Positions 36,976 to 46,420 of a stretch of DNA of 64,000 nucleotides are shown here, piece after piece; position 1 is the stretch's first letter; every line of letters begins with the position of its first letter. Source of the stretch: Acidobacteriaceae bacterium KBS 146. Lineage in GTDB: Bacteria; Acidobacteriota; Terriglobia; Terriglobales; Acidobacteriaceae. Both the position numbers and the translations under genes were made by a program. The stretch is taken from NCBI GenBank assembly GCA_000688615.1, contig JHVA01000001.1, positions 434,001-498,000 of the forward strand, read 5' to 3'. The notes below the pieces were generated by a model, which worked only from the letters and a program-made list of their open reading frames with translations, did no database searches and was not told where the DNA came from.

Positions 36976-38295
36976 TCAGCAAAACAGGTCTTCGCGCTCG
37001 ATCTTCATCTCACTCAGATTTCCAAGCAAAGCGATTGCCATTGCTTCGGGACGGAAAAGCTCGTTCGCCAACCGCTGAATGTCGTCAGGGCTAATGGATT
37101 CGATCTCGGAGGTGATCTCCTCAACTCCGAAGAAGCGTCCGAAATACATCTGCTGCCTTGCGAGATTTGCCATACGGCTGGAACCACTCTCCAGGCCTAT
37201 CACCATGTTACTTTTCAACTGGTCCTTGGCGCGGCCAAGCTCTCCGATACTGACCGTCTCCTGCTTCAGACGTCTCAGCTCGTGCATGGTAAGCTCGATG
37301 GCCTGCCGAGTCTTATCGACAGCAACGCCGGCGTAGATACAGAGAGAACCGGTATCCCGGAAGGGAGACATCTCCGAAAAGATGGAATATGCGAGGCCCT
37401 GGTCCTCACGAATCGTCTGGAAGAGCCTGGAGCTCATACCCCCACCAAGAATGCTGTTCAGCAGATAGATTCCGTAGCGGTCGGCATGACTGACCGCGGG
37501 TGCAGGAACCCCGAGGCAGAGCTGCACCTGTTCGAGAGCCTTTTTGCGCTTGAGGGTGATGTGGGGAGTGGATACAGGGACATCGCGACGGGCCAAAGTG
37601 TGGCTTGGGCCAGCTTCCAGCTCTCCGAAACGTCGTTCCACCTCGGCGACGAAGCTCTCATGTTCCAGATTGCCGGCTGCAGAAAATACGATATTTTTCG
37701 GGGTGAAGCGATCTCGATAAAAGTTGAAAAGGGTCGTCTGGTCGAAGCTGGAGACTGTTTTTTTCGTGCCCAGAATCGGTCGGCCGAGAGCATCGTCCTT
37801 CCAGAAGTTCTGAGTGAAAAGCTCATTGACGAGGTAGTCAGGGTTGTCCTCGTCGATCTTGATCTCTTCGAGAATGACACCCTTCTCGCGATCGAGATCC
37901 TCCGGAGTAAAGGTCGGATGCAGTACAAGGTCCGATAGGACATCAAGTGCTGGCGCAGCGTGCTCGTCAAGAACCTTGATGTTGAAGCAGACGGTCTCCT
38001 TTCCGGTGAAAGCGTCAAGATTTCCGCCGATCGTATCCACCTCACGCGCAATCTGCCGGGCCGAGCGCGATGTGGTCCCCTTGAAGACCATATGCTCAAC
38101 AAAATGGGAGAGACCATTGATTTCGGGCGCTTCATCACGCGAGCCTGACCCGATCCACGCTCCCATGGAGATGCTACGGAGGTTCGGCATGCTTTCCGTG
38201 AGCACCGTAAGGCCGTTTGAGAGAATTGTCTTGCGAATGCTACGGGGAACACGAGGGGTCAGGCGAATATCTTCAATCAGAGTCGTTGCTGCCAT
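36976..38295 (-). CDS. M16-family zinc peptidase (processing-protease-like)
   Basis: This 439-residue peptidase carries the inverted zinc motif HFVEH (His64, Glu67, His68) in GLSHFVEHMVFKGT. A third ligand glutamate lies around residue 145 in the DEDNPDYLVNELF region. The second half is the non-catalytic M16 domain with the SLCIYAGVAVDKTR segment. It resembles bacterial homologues of mitochondrial processing peptidase and YmxG/PqqL-type proteins. There is no signal peptide, so it is probably cytoplasmic. It is the first gene of a minus-strand run with the pilin and LolA genes and is divergent from rlmN. Confidence 0.92.
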   Translation of the reverse strand: MAATTLIEDIRLTPRVPRSIRKTILSNGLTVLTESMPNLRSISMGAWIGSGSRDEAPEINGLSHFVEHMVFKGTTSRSARQIAREVDTIGGNLDAFTGKETVCFNIKVLDEHAAPALDVLSDLVLHPTFTPEDLDREKGVILEEIKIDEDNPDYLVNELFTQNFWKDDALGRPILGTKKTVSSFDQTTLFNFYRDRFTPKNIVFSAAGNLEHESFVAEVERRFGELEAGPSHTLARRDVPVSTPHITLKRKKALEQVQLCLGVPAPAVSHADRYGIYLLNSILGGGMSSRLFQTIREDQGLAYSIFSEMSPFRDTGSLCIYAGVAVDKTRQAIELTMHELRRLKQETVSIGELGRAKDQLKSNMVIGLESGSSRMANLARQQMYFGRFFGVEEITSEIESISPDDIQRLANELFRPEAMAIALLGNLSEMKIEREDLFC

Positions 38296-38371
38296 GTCTC
38301 TATTGTTTCACAGCCACTGAAATTGGCGTAAACTACAGAAAGACAAGGGAATAACTGAAGTTTTACGGTAT

Positions 38372-39634
38372 ATGTTGAAGAAAATAAAGGATGTGACGGC
38401 TGAGCCCCAGAAACGGCTTTTCGGGTTGCTGCCTGAGGAGATCAAAACCCTGATGGGGGACCTGGGCCAGAAGTCCTATAGAGGGGTCCAGCTAACGCAA
38501 GCCCTTTACAATCAGAGAATTATCGGACTTGAGGAAATAACCGTCTTCCCAGCTGCCCTTCGCGAAGACCTGGCGAATGCCGGTTACACGGTAGGACTGC
38601 CAGAGATTGTCCAAGCGGCCCGCTCGGTCGACGGGACCGAGCGATATCTCATGCGCATGTCGGACGGTGAAACTGTGGAGACGGTTTGGATGCCGGACGG
38701 CGATGGTGGGGAGCGCGGGGATGGAAGCGAGGCATCTCTGGAGGAGGAAGCCCTAGACGGTCTTGAGGGCAACATCTCGGAGTTCGGACAGGCAGCGGGA
38801 AAGCGTGACCTTCGGAATGTGGGAGCACTTGAACAGAAAGGTTACAGGCGAGCCACGATCTGCATTTCGAGCCAGGTTGGGTGCGCTGTTAACTGCCAGT
38901 TCTGCCTGACTGCGAAGCTGGGTATCAAGCGGAACCTTACGGCAGGCGAGATCGCAGGCCAGGTAGTTGCTGTTTTGAACCGCCACGGCATCAAGATCGG
39001 TAAGGATCGGATCAATCTTGTCTTTATGGGAATGGGGGAACCCTTCCTGAACTATGACGAATTTATCCGCAGCGTCGAGTTGCTCGTCAGACACATCGGG
39101 ATTCCCGAATCACGGATGACGGTCTCCACGAGTGGGATCGAGCCAGCTATAAGGGCATTTGCGCAGGAGCCGCTCAGACCCAAACTGGCGCTTAGTTTGA
39201 ATGCCTCCAATGATCTGGTTCGGGAGCAGGTGATGCCGATCACCCGTAAGTGGAATATTGCCCAGCTTCTGGATGCTGTCCAGACCATCCCTCTGGGGAA
39301 ACGCGAGTGGGTGACGTTTGAGTACGTTCTTCTAGGCGGAGTGAATGACCAGCCAGAGCACGCCCGTGAGGTGTTGGATCTGCTGAAAGGGATGAGGGCA
39401 AAGGTAAATCTGATCGTCTGGAATCCCGGTCCGGGAATTGCATATACCCAACCAAAGCCGGAGGATGTAGCGATCTTCCAGAAGATGTTGATTGACGCCG
39501 GTATGCCAGCCTATATCCGTCGTCCGCGGGGCCGCGATATCTATGCCGCTTGCGGACAGCTCAAGCGGACCGTGGACCTTCCTGAAGCCGCAGCATTAGT
39601 CGAGATTGCACCTGCGGCCAGTCGTCGCGGGTAA
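38372..39634 (+). CDS. rlmN: 23S rRNA (adenine2503-C2) methyltransferase with an internal insertion
   Basis: This 420-residue radical SAM enzyme methylates A2503 of 23S rRNA and some tRNAs. The cluster cysteines are Cys171, Cys175 and Cys178 in GCAVNCQFC. The methyl-carrier cysteines are Cys164 in ATICISSQ and Cys394 in YAACGQL. An acidic, glycine-rich insertion of about 50 residues (roughly 108-158) lies just before the cluster, where most homologues have a short loop; this explains the excess length. The last 25 codons overlap the convergent GNAT gene by 74 nt. Confidence 0.93.
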   Translation: MLKKIKDVTAEPQKRLFGLLPEEIKTLMGDLGQKSYRGVQLTQALYNQRIIGLEEITVFPAALREDLANAGYTVGLPEIVQAARSVDGTERYLMRMSDGETVETVWMPDGDGGERGDGSEASLEEEALDGLEGNISEFGQAAGKRDLRNVGALEQKGYRRATICISSQVGCAVNCQFCLTAKLGIKRNLTAGEIAGQVVAVLNRHGIKIGKDRINLVFMGMGEPFLNYDEFIRSVELLVRHIGIPESRMTVSTSGIEPAIRAFAQEPLRPKLALSLNASNDLVREQVMPITRKWNIAQLLDAVQTIPLGKREWVTFEYVLLGGVNDQPEHAREVLDLLKGMRAKVNLIVWNPGPGIAYTQPKPEDVAIFQKMLIDAGMPAYIRRPRGRDIYAACGQLKRTVDLPEAAALVEIAPAASRRG

Positions 39635-40160
39635 TCGAAAACCACACGCTGTGGCGCAGCGATCCGTCGGGCATCACGTAGTGATTGCGAAAGGTGCCTT
39701 CATACGTCGCACCGAGCTTTCTTATTGCCGCCTGTGATTGCAGGTTTTCGTGATGAGTTTTGAAGGCTACCCGATTGAGGCGGAGATCTTCGAAGACATA
39801 GGTGAGTTGCAGGAGCTTGGCCTCGGTGTTGACACCTGTGCCGTGGAGCGCTGGGGTGAGCCATGTATGGCCAATTTCGGCGGTGCGGTGATGGAGATCA
39901 AGATCAATCAGCCGGGTTGATCCAATGATCCGGTCTGCAGATCCTTCTATCTTGAGGACAGTTGCCCATGTGATCTGCTTGTCGGAGGGAGCTGCAAGCG
40001 CTGCGTCTACCCACGCATTCAGTTCCTTCCGGTTGCTCACCCGGGTCAACATATAACGCCAGATCGTTGCATCTAATGCGACCGCCTCGAGCGCGGAGAT
40101 GTGAGCCGACGACAGCGGTTCCAGTCGGACGCGCTTGCCTTCAAGTGCCGGATGGGTCAT
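39561..40160 (-). CDS. GNAT acetyltransferase, RimJ/RimL type
   Basis: This 199-residue acetyltransferase begins HPALEGKRVRLEPLSSAHIS and has the GNAT core IGHTWLTPALHGTGVNTEAK, with an acetyl-CoA loop followed by RVAFKTHHENLQSQAAIRKL. These are typical of the RimJ/RimL group that acetylates N-terminal residues, amino acids or small amines. The target is unknown. It is 21 nt downstream of the YvcK-like gene on the same strand, and its 3' end overlaps rlmN. Confidence 0.9.
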   Translation of the reverse strand: MTHPALEGKRVRLEPLSSAHISALEAVALDATIWRYMLTRVSNRKELNAWVDAALAAPSDKQITWATVLKIEGSADRIIGSTRLIDLDLHHRTAEIGHTWLTPALHGTGVNTEAKLLQLTYVFEDLRLNRVAFKTHHENLQSQAAIRKLGATYEGTFRNHYVMPDGSLRHSVWFSITRDDWPQVQSRLMLRLQEGPRSA

Positions 40161-40181
40161 GTTTCCTGCCTGCAGATGCGT

Positions 40182-41264
40182 CTAGACCGGCTGTGGAGTG
40201 ACGCTCCTCGAGAAACACAATTCAAGAAGAGTCTGGGCTACATGATCATAATCGTGGCGCAGGACCTCTCCTTCGTGGAGAAAGTTTCCTGTTACGGGCT
40301 CGACCCCGAGTTCGCGGATACGTTCGAGGTCGGTCACGATAGGCTCCTGCCCTTCGCGCGCATACTGGGCCAGCGTTGCTGAGGAGATGGGAGCAGCGTT
40401 GACTAAGGCATAATCGAATAGATTTTTTCCAGCCGTGCCTGCGTGTTCGAGAATTTTCTCAATGTGCTGAGAAGCGGTCAGACCAAGTGACTCGTTGGCC
40501 TGAGTCATCAGGTTGCAGATAAGAACTCGTGTCGCACGCGAGGAGGCAATGGCCTCGGGAATTCCACGGACAAGTAGATTTGTGATGAGCGATGTATAAA
40601 GCGACCCTGGTCCCAACGTAATGAGATCTGCATTAGCGATGGCGTCCAAAGTTTCAGGCAGAGGATCGGCTCCGCCCGGTTCGAGCATCAGCTCGATAAT
40701 AGTTCGTTTGCTTTGCGTGATGTTTGTCTCGCCTCTGACGAGAGAGCCGTCATCCATCTGCGCTGCGAGGGTGACATTTTGGGTCGTAGCGGGAAAAATC
40801 CTACCCCGAATCGCCAGGATATGGGACGAGGTCTGAACCGCCTGCGCAAAGTCACCCGTGACGTGGCAGAGGGCCGCCAGAAAGAGATTACCAAAGCTGT
40901 GCCCCTGCAATTCGCCTTGATCGAAGCGATATTTGAAGAGCTTCGACAGCATGTACTCATCCTCAGACAAGGCCACCATGCAGTTACGGATGTCACCCGG
41001 CGGGAGAATGTTCAGATCGTCACGGAGGCGCCCAGAAGAACCCCCGTCATCGGTAACGGTGACGATAGCGGCCAGTTCACCGATCAGATGACTGGATGAG
41101 GTGGCGGGAGGATGATTCGCCCCTGTCCGCGGACGTCGGCGTCGATCCTGGATGGGGACATATTGCTTAAGTCCTCTCAACAAGGTAGACAGGCCGGTTC
41201 CCCCCCCGATCGCCACGACTCGAAGCGGTCGGTCAGCCTGACCAATTTGGCTAAGGAAACTCAC
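40182..41264 (-). CDS. YvcK/CofD-family gluconeogenesis factor
   Basis: This 360-residue protein has the family start VVAIGGGTGLSTLLRGLK and the second motif TVTDDGGSSGRLRDDLNILPPGDIRNC. YvcK proteins bind UDP-GlcNAc or related ligands and control central carbon metabolism and cell-wall synthesis. They share the fold of phospholactate transferase. An insertion of about 30 residues rich in Arg and Pro (IQDRRRRPRTGANHPPAT) separates the two motifs and is longer than in Bacillus YvcK. It lies between the TPR gene and the GNAT gene in one minus-strand run. Confidence 0.9.
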   Translation of the reverse strand: MSFLSQIGQADRPLRVVAIGGGTGLSTLLRGLKQYVPIQDRRRRPRTGANHPPATSSSHLIGELAAIVTVTDDGGSSGRLRDDLNILPPGDIRNCMVALSEDEYMLSKLFKYRFDQGELQGHSFGNLFLAALCHVTGDFAQAVQTSSHILAIRGRIFPATTQNVTLAAQMDDGSLVRGETNITQSKRTIIELMLEPGGADPLPETLDAIANADLITLGPGSLYTSLITNLLVRGIPEAIASSRATRVLICNLMTQANESLGLTASQHIEKILEHAGTAGKNLFDYALVNAAPISSATLAQYAREGQEPIVTDLERIRELGVEPVTGNFLHEGEVLRHDYDHVAQTLLELCFSRSVTPQPV

Positions 41265-41353
41265 GCGAACCTCTTCGTCAAAATCGACCTGCTTCCATGG
41301 TAACGGAGAGGAGTCGTTTCTGAGCCGGACCTAGGCGGGGAATGAGGGAGACT

Positions 41354-41911
41354 TCAGACCTCCGGATAGAGCAACTCGGTAAATCGTGGATCGTCGGCCA
41401 TATCCTGAAAATCGGAGTCTGATCGAGCCTGAATGCGATTACGGGGGTTGCGTCGAATTGCCTCAGTGAGGTGTTCCAGGCAGGTGTGCGAATCGCCGGT
41501 CATGGAAGCCAACACGGCAAGCCCGTAAAAGGCGTAATCGGCCTCGCCGTTCTGTTTGAGAATCTCCTGAAATTGCTCTTTCGCGTCCTCATAGTGGCCA
41601 TCGTTGAGCAGGGAAACAGCATAGTCGTAGTGCTCTTCGTGGTTGATAAAGGTGGCTTTTTGCCTTGAGAGTTGGGCGCCGGCGGCACTGATGTACATCC
41701 GGATACGGTCCGTCAGATTTCCTGCACCTGTTGAGAGCAGCTTCTCGAATGATGTTCGGGCTTTTTCAAACTTGCCTTCCTGCATCAGCCGTACAGCCGC
41801 TTCATAGTCTGCGAGAGCCTGGGCCTGTGTGGGATCGGCCGCCGGGGTGACCGCACCAGCAAGGGTGCGGGGGGAGCGCTTGGAAGCAGTTGCGGTCTTT
41901 GTTTGTGCCAT
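41354..41911 (-). CDS. Small TPR-repeat protein
   Basis: This 185-residue protein has a basic, low-complexity N-terminus (AQTKTATASKRSPRTLAG) followed by about three TPR-type helical pairs. One is ALADYEAAVRLMQEGKFEKA; others are HYDYAVSLLNDGHYEDAKEQ and YAFYGLAVLASMTGDSHTCL. It is likely a protein-interaction adaptor in the cytoplasm. The partner is unknown. It lies 89 nt upstream of the YvcK-like gene on the same strand. Confidence 0.75.
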   Translation of the reverse strand: MAQTKTATASKRSPRTLAGAVTPAADPTQAQALADYEAAVRLMQEGKFEKARTSFEKLLSTGAGNLTDRIRMYISAAGAQLSRQKATFINHEEHYDYAVSLLNDGHYEDAKEQFQEILKQNGEADYAFYGLAVLASMTGDSHTCLEHLTEAIRRNPRNRIQARSDSDFQDMADDPRFTELLYPEV

Positions 41912-42077
41912 GATTTATGTTCGTCTCGCCTGTGAGGCGTACTCCTGAGTCTGCCATTGTAGCGGTTGACCGAATTCTATCTATTCGTTTCGGATTTATA
42001 CGCAGCCCTGGGCCCTGAGGTCAACTCCCGGATTGGGGGATTCGAGGTAGCATGGCTCCAGAGAACCCTTTCGATCG

Positions 42078-42686
42078 TCAATTTTTATGCTGGTAGATCA
42101 CCGGGTTGAGCTCAGGATCGTTATACATCTTCATCTGCCGGTATAACTTGAACCTCCGCCGTCCCGCGGTTGCTTCTTTGAAGAAGATCTCGAGTGCCTG
42201 AGCCAGATCACTGCGCTGTTCCTGCAGAATACTGAGTCGCGCCAGGTTTTTCTGTCGGTGCTCTTCAGTCGCTGTTGCACGATTGGATTCCTCGTGTGTA
42301 TGAAAGATTTTAAGGGCCAGGATGGAAAGCCGGTCAATCATCATTCCTGGTGTCTCGGAATGAAGCGGAGCTGTTGAAAAACTCTCTATACGCTCCTGGA
42401 ATTGAGAGAGAAGCTGCGCATCAATCTGTTCGACGAGATCATTACGGCACTGATTGAGACGATCGATTGTGTGCTTTACCTCAGCAATGAGGTCATTGGA
42501 AGCCAGAGGATCACGTGCTTTATCTTCCTCATGCCAAAGATCAAAGTTTGCTCGATGCTGTGCGCGAATCAAAGAGAGAAGGTCACGAGTCGAACTCGCT
42601 TCAACCGACGAGACCTGATGCCAGGCTTCCGTCGTTTCGTCCTGCATCCGGATGATCAAAAAGACATCGGGAATGATTAGATCCAT
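42078..42686 (-). CDS. DUF4254 protein
   Basis: This 202-residue, mostly helical protein contains the conserved HRANFDLWHEEDKARDP segment of the DUF4254 family. The family has no firmly established function, but it is often found near LPS-core or heptose genes. Here it is divergent from a GT9 glycosyltransferase followed by hldE and hldD, which fits that association. There is no signal peptide or membrane helix. No strong ribosome-binding site precedes ATG 42686. Confidence 0.82.
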   Translation of the reverse strand: MDLIIPDVFLIIRMQDETTEAWHQVSSVEASSTRDLLSLIRAQHRANFDLWHEEDKARDPLASNDLIAEVKHTIDRLNQCRNDLVEQIDAQLLSQFQERIESFSTAPLHSETPGMMIDRLSILALKIFHTHEESNRATATEEHRQKNLARLSILQEQRSDLAQALEIFFKEATAGRRRFKLYRQMKMYNDPELNPVIYQHKN

Positions 42687-42766
42687 GGCTTTAGGAAGAC
42701 TTTATCAGTTTGCATCTCGAGGCCCCTTGCAGGGAAGGGAGGGAACCCGCAGACTAAGAACAGAAC

Positions 42767-43858
42767 ATGACCAGATCCTTGACGAGCGAAAAGCAGAGTT
42801 CCGCCCGCCGTGTACTTATCTACAGGCTTGGAAGTCTAGGAGATACAATCGTTGCGCTTCCAGCGCTCCACCTTGTAGCGCGCGCCTTTCCGTCAGCCGA
42901 AAGGCGCATGTTGACTAATATGCCGGTGAACGTCAAAGCCCCTCCAGCCGCAGCGATTCTGGAACACACCGGGCTGGTCCATGGATATTTCCGATATTCC
43001 GTCGGAATGCGCAGCGTAGCCGATCTGGCTCGCCTATGGTGGAGCCTGGTTTGCTGGCGACCCGATGTTCTCGTATACCTGGGTTCGGCACGAGGAGTCG
43101 GCTCTGCCCAAAGGGACGACAAATTCTTTCAGTTATGCGGAATTAGCGAAAGGCTAGGCATTCCCCTGACGGAGGACATGCAAAAGAATCGATGGGACGA
43201 TTCGATCCAGGTTTTCGAGCCTGAAGCTTCTCGCCTGCTGCGTAACATCTCCCCGCTGGGAGAGGCCGATCTGGACGATCCAGCGAGCTGGAATCTTCAC
43301 CTTACGGATGGAGAGCAGAAACGCGCAGATGAAGCTCTCGGCACGTTGACTTCTCTTCCGTTGATCGCGGTCAGTGTTGGCACCAAGGTCCAGTCCAAAG
43401 ACTGGGGGCGAGAGAACTGGCGAAATCTGCTGGCACGTCTGGCCGTTCTGTATCCCGATCACGCATTAGCTCTGACCGGAGCTCCGGAGGAAAGCGAGTC
43501 GAGCGAGTTCGCCGCAGAAGGATGGCGAGCGTCAGGAGGAGGCCCAGCGGTCAACCTTTGTGGCCTGCTCAAGCCACGTGAGAGTGCTGCGATTTTTCGT
43601 CGAGCACGAATCTTTATCGGCCATGACAGTGGTCCGATGCATCTTGCGGCTGCTGTACAGACCCCCTGTGTGGCAATCTTTGCGGCGCGCAATAAACCCC
43701 GTGTCTGGTTTCCGTATGGCCAACAGCACAGGGTTGTGTACCACAGGACTGACTGTTGGGGCTGCGGTCTGGAGACGTGCATCGTTGAAAAGAAGCGCTG
43801 CCTCACTTCAATTACGGTCGATGAAGTTGTGGAGCAGGTTCGTGCTTCACTGACATAA
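42767..43858 (+). CDS. Glycosyltransferase family 9 (heptosyltransferase-like)
   Basis: This 363-residue GT-B enzyme probably adds heptose to the LPS inner core. The N-terminal motif VLIYRLGSLGDTIVALPALH is the GT9 signature. The C-terminal donor-binding half includes FIGHDSGPMHLAAAVQTPCV and PYGQQHRVVYHRTDCWGCGL, the latter with clustered cysteines. hldE and hldD, which make the ADP-heptose donor, follow on the same strand. The exact heptosyl linkage cannot be read from sequence. Confidence 0.9.
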   Translation: MTRSLTSEKQSSARRVLIYRLGSLGDTIVALPALHLVARAFPSAERRMLTNMPVNVKAPPAAAILEHTGLVHGYFRYSVGMRSVADLARLWWSLVCWRPDVLVYLGSARGVGSAQRDDKFFQLCGISERLGIPLTEDMQKNRWDDSIQVFEPEASRLLRNISPLGEADLDDPASWNLHLTDGEQKRADEALGTLTSLPLIAVSVGTKVQSKDWGRENWRNLLARLAVLYPDHALALTGAPEESESSEFAAEGWRASGGGPAVNLCGLLKPRESAAIFRRARIFIGHDSGPMHLAAAVQTPCVAIFAARNKPRVWFPYGQQHRVVYHRTDCWGCGLETCIVEKKRCLTSITVDEVVEQVRASLT

Positions 43859-43941
43859 AACGGCGACTCCACGTTCGAGACATTCACACCATTTCTGCAC
43901 GGAGATGCGATGATGGAAGAGAAGGAGACTACGGCTACCGC

Positions 43942-45423
43942 ATGTTGACGGAACTTCATTCCATTCTGAACTTACTTGAAGGCGGATTTTCTCAGCTCAA
44001 AGTCCTTGTAGTGGGTGACATCATGCTGGACCGTTACATTCACGGCGAAGTTGAGCGAATTTCGCCGGAGGCACCTGTCCCGGTAATACGTCATGCCCAA
44101 CGTTACGAGCGCGCAGGCGGAGCCGCCAACGTGGCGATGAATTTGGCGGGCCTTGGGTGTCAGGCCATCCTTGCAGGTTTCTGGGGTACGGATACAGAAC
44201 AGGGGGAGCTAAAGGCGTTGCTGGATCGCGCAGGTGTGGATACGATCGGTGTCGTCTCCAGTTCGCTACCGACGATCTCTAAGACGCGAATTGTCGGCAG
44301 GATGCAACAATTACTGCGATTGGATATTGAAAGCCGAGACGCGGTTCCTGCCATCGAAATCAAACGGTTGATTGAGCGGACCACGTCTCTCGTTGATAAA
44401 GTTCATGCTGTTATTCTTTCGGACTATGCCAAGGGTGCGCTCCCCCGGGAAGTTTGCCAGGCCATTATTCAGGCAGCAAACCTTAAAGGTATTCCGGTGC
44501 TCGCAGATCCGAAGACTCCTGATCTTGGCAAGTATTCCGGCGCAACCTCCGTTTGCCCGAACTTGAGCGAGCTGTCATTGGCAACCGGCATCTCGACCCA
44601 TCAAACGGATGCGTTACTCGATGCAGGACAAAGTCAGGTCGCGAAGCATGGCATTCAGTTTCTCACCGTGACGATGAGCGAGAAGGGAATATCCGTTCTG
44701 TGGCCGGAACAACGGTATTATTCACCGGCGCGCGCGCGTGAGGTGTTTGATGTTTCAGGTGCTGGGGATACGGTGATTGCAACTCTGACTGCCAGCCTTG
44801 CTGGTGGTTTGGAGGTGGAGACGGCTGTGGAACTCGCGAATCTAGCCGCTGGCATTGTGGTCGGCAAGATGGGTACGGTCCCGATCGCACAACATGAATT
44901 GATTGCCGCTCTTACGCCAAGCACAAATCTTACTGCCGGCGATAAAATTCTGAACTTCGACCGCGCCGTCAAACGCGTCGCGGAATGGCGCGCTTCAGGC
45001 GAAAAGATTGTATTCACGAATGGCTGTTTCGACCTGTTACACGTTGGACACATCACTTTGCTCGAAGACTGTCGGCAATTTGGTACCAAACTCGTACTCG
45101 GACTGAATGCAGACGCTTCTGTCTGCAGGCTCAAAGGGCCTACGCGTCCTATCGTTGGGGAAAATGAGCGAGCGCGTGTGATGGCCGCACTCGCTTCAGT
45201 CGACGCGGTAGTTCTTTTTGAGGAAGATACACCGTTGGAACTGATTCAAGCGCTACGACCGGATGTGCTGGTCAAGGGCGGCGACTATACGATTGAAACA
45301 GTGATTGGCCATCAGGAAGTTATCTCGGCTGGAGGCAGGGTTGAGATCGTTCCGACGGTCGAGGGATTCTCAACAACTAACATCGTTCGAAAACTGATGG
45401 CGATACAGGAGAAGGAAAATTGA
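43942..45423 (+). CDS. hldE: Bifunctional heptose-7-phosphate kinase / heptose-1-phosphate adenylyltransferase
   Basis: This 493-residue fusion makes ADP-glycero-manno-heptose for LPS. Residues 1-320 form a PfkB-type kinase with GDIMLDRYIHGEVERISPEA and the catalytic DVSGAGDT motif. Residues from about 350 to 493 form a nucleotidyltransferase domain with TNGCFDLLHVGHI (HxGH) and the LKGGDYTIETVIG loop. The stop TGA overlaps the TTG start of hldD (45420-45423), so the two proteins are co-translated. The gmhA and gmhB steps are not in the window. Confidence 0.95.
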   Translation: MLTELHSILNLLEGGFSQLKVLVVGDIMLDRYIHGEVERISPEAPVPVIRHAQRYERAGGAANVAMNLAGLGCQAILAGFWGTDTEQGELKALLDRAGVDTIGVVSSSLPTISKTRIVGRMQQLLRLDIESRDAVPAIEIKRLIERTTSLVDKVHAVILSDYAKGALPREVCQAIIQAANLKGIPVLADPKTPDLGKYSGATSVCPNLSELSLATGISTHQTDALLDAGQSQVAKHGIQFLTVTMSEKGISVLWPEQRYYSPARAREVFDVSGAGDTVIATLTASLAGGLEVETAVELANLAAGIVVGKMGTVPIAQHELIAALTPSTNLTAGDKILNFDRAVKRVAEWRASGEKIVFTNGCFDLLHVGHITLLEDCRQFGTKLVLGLNADASVCRLKGPTRPIVGENERARVMAALASVDAVVLFEEDTPLELIQALRPDVLVKGGDYTIETVIGHQEVISAGGRVEIVPTVEGFSTTNIVRKLMAIQEKEN

Positions 45424-46394
45424 TCATTGTTACCGGCGGAGCTGGTTTTATCGGAAGCAATCTGGTCCACGAGCTTAATCAGATCGGCCAGAAAGACATC
45501 CTGATTGTTGATAACTTCGCTCCGGCCCCGAATCTGAGTGGGCCTAAGTTTCCGAACCTTGAGGGCGCTGAATTTTCTGATTACATGGACAAGCGCGAGT
45601 TCCGTGAGGCTCTGAAATCCGGAACGATCGATGGCGCGAAGATTCGTGCCATTCTTCATCAGGGAGCATGCTCGAACACGCTTGAAGATGATGGCCGCTA
45701 CATGATGGACAACAACTACACCTACTCCAAAGAATTGCTTCACTTTGCGCTGGAGCATGAGGTTCCGCTTGTCTATGCATCGACAGCTGCTGTGTATGGA
45801 GCGAGCACTAGCTTTACAGAGGTTCCCGCAAACGAGCGGCCACTGAATGTCTATGGATATTCCAAGTTGGTTTTTGACAATTACGTCCGCCGGCTCATGC
45901 CCAAAATAACCAGTACTGTAGTCGGCTTACGTTACTTCAACGTGTACGGCAAACGAGAACAGCACAAAGGCCGCATGGCAAGCGTGATGCATCATTTCAC
46001 GGGCCAACTGAAGGAGACCGGCATGATCCGTATGTTTGAAGGATCCGGCGGATACGCGAATGGGGAACAGCGCCGCGATTTTGTCTTCGTACGCGACCTG
46101 GCTCGTATCAACATGTTTTTTGCGGGACTGCTTCCCGATCAACCAATCGGGAAAAATGTGCAGGCGATCGTTAATGCCGGGACTGGCGAAGCTCGTACTT
46201 TCAAAGCGGTGGCTGAAGCCTTAATGCAGGTACATGGTCCAGGGAAGATCGAATACATCCCTTTTCCCGGAGACCTGAAGAATCGGTATCAGCATTTCAC
46301 GGAAGCCGATATCAAAGGACTCCGCGCCGCCGGCTACAAGGCGCCGTTCACATCCTTGGAAGAGGGCATCAGGCAGACGTTTTCGGCTTCCTGA
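45420..46394 (+). CDS. hldD: ADP-L-glycero-D-manno-heptose 6-epimerase
   Basis: This 324-residue NADP-dependent epimerase finishes the ADP-heptose pathway. The Rossmann motif TGGAGFIGSNL opens the protein. The catalytic Tyr and Lys lie in NVYGYSKLVFDN, after ASTAAVYGAS, and the segment LRYFNVYGKREQHKGRMASV is diagnostic for HldD. The start is TTG 45420, set by overlap with the hldE stop and by AGGAGAAGG upstream. The convergent truncated imuA-like ORF overlaps its last codons. The tRNA fragment begins 27 nt after the stop. Confidence 0.94.
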   Translation: MIIVTGGAGFIGSNLVHELNQIGQKDILIVDNFAPAPNLSGPKFPNLEGAEFSDYMDKREFREALKSGTIDGAKIRAILHQGACSNTLEDDGRYMMDNNYTYSKELLHFALEHEVPLVYASTAAVYGASTSFTEVPANERPLNVYGYSKLVFDNYVRRLMPKITSTVVGLRYFNVYGKREQHKGRMASVMHHFTGQLKETGMIRMFEGSGGYANGEQRRDFVFVRDLARINMFFAGLLPDQPIGKNVQAIVNAGTGEARTFKAVAEALMQVHGPGKIEYIPFPGDLKNRYQHFTEADIKGLRAAGYKAPFTSLEEGIRQTFSAS

Positions 46395-46420
46395 GAACCA
46401 GAATGAGAAGAGGATATAGT

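Noticed and set aside
36871..37938. A 355-codon plus-strand ORF
   Set aside because: It is antisense to the M16 peptidase and pilin genes; its composition reflects the complementary codons of those genes.
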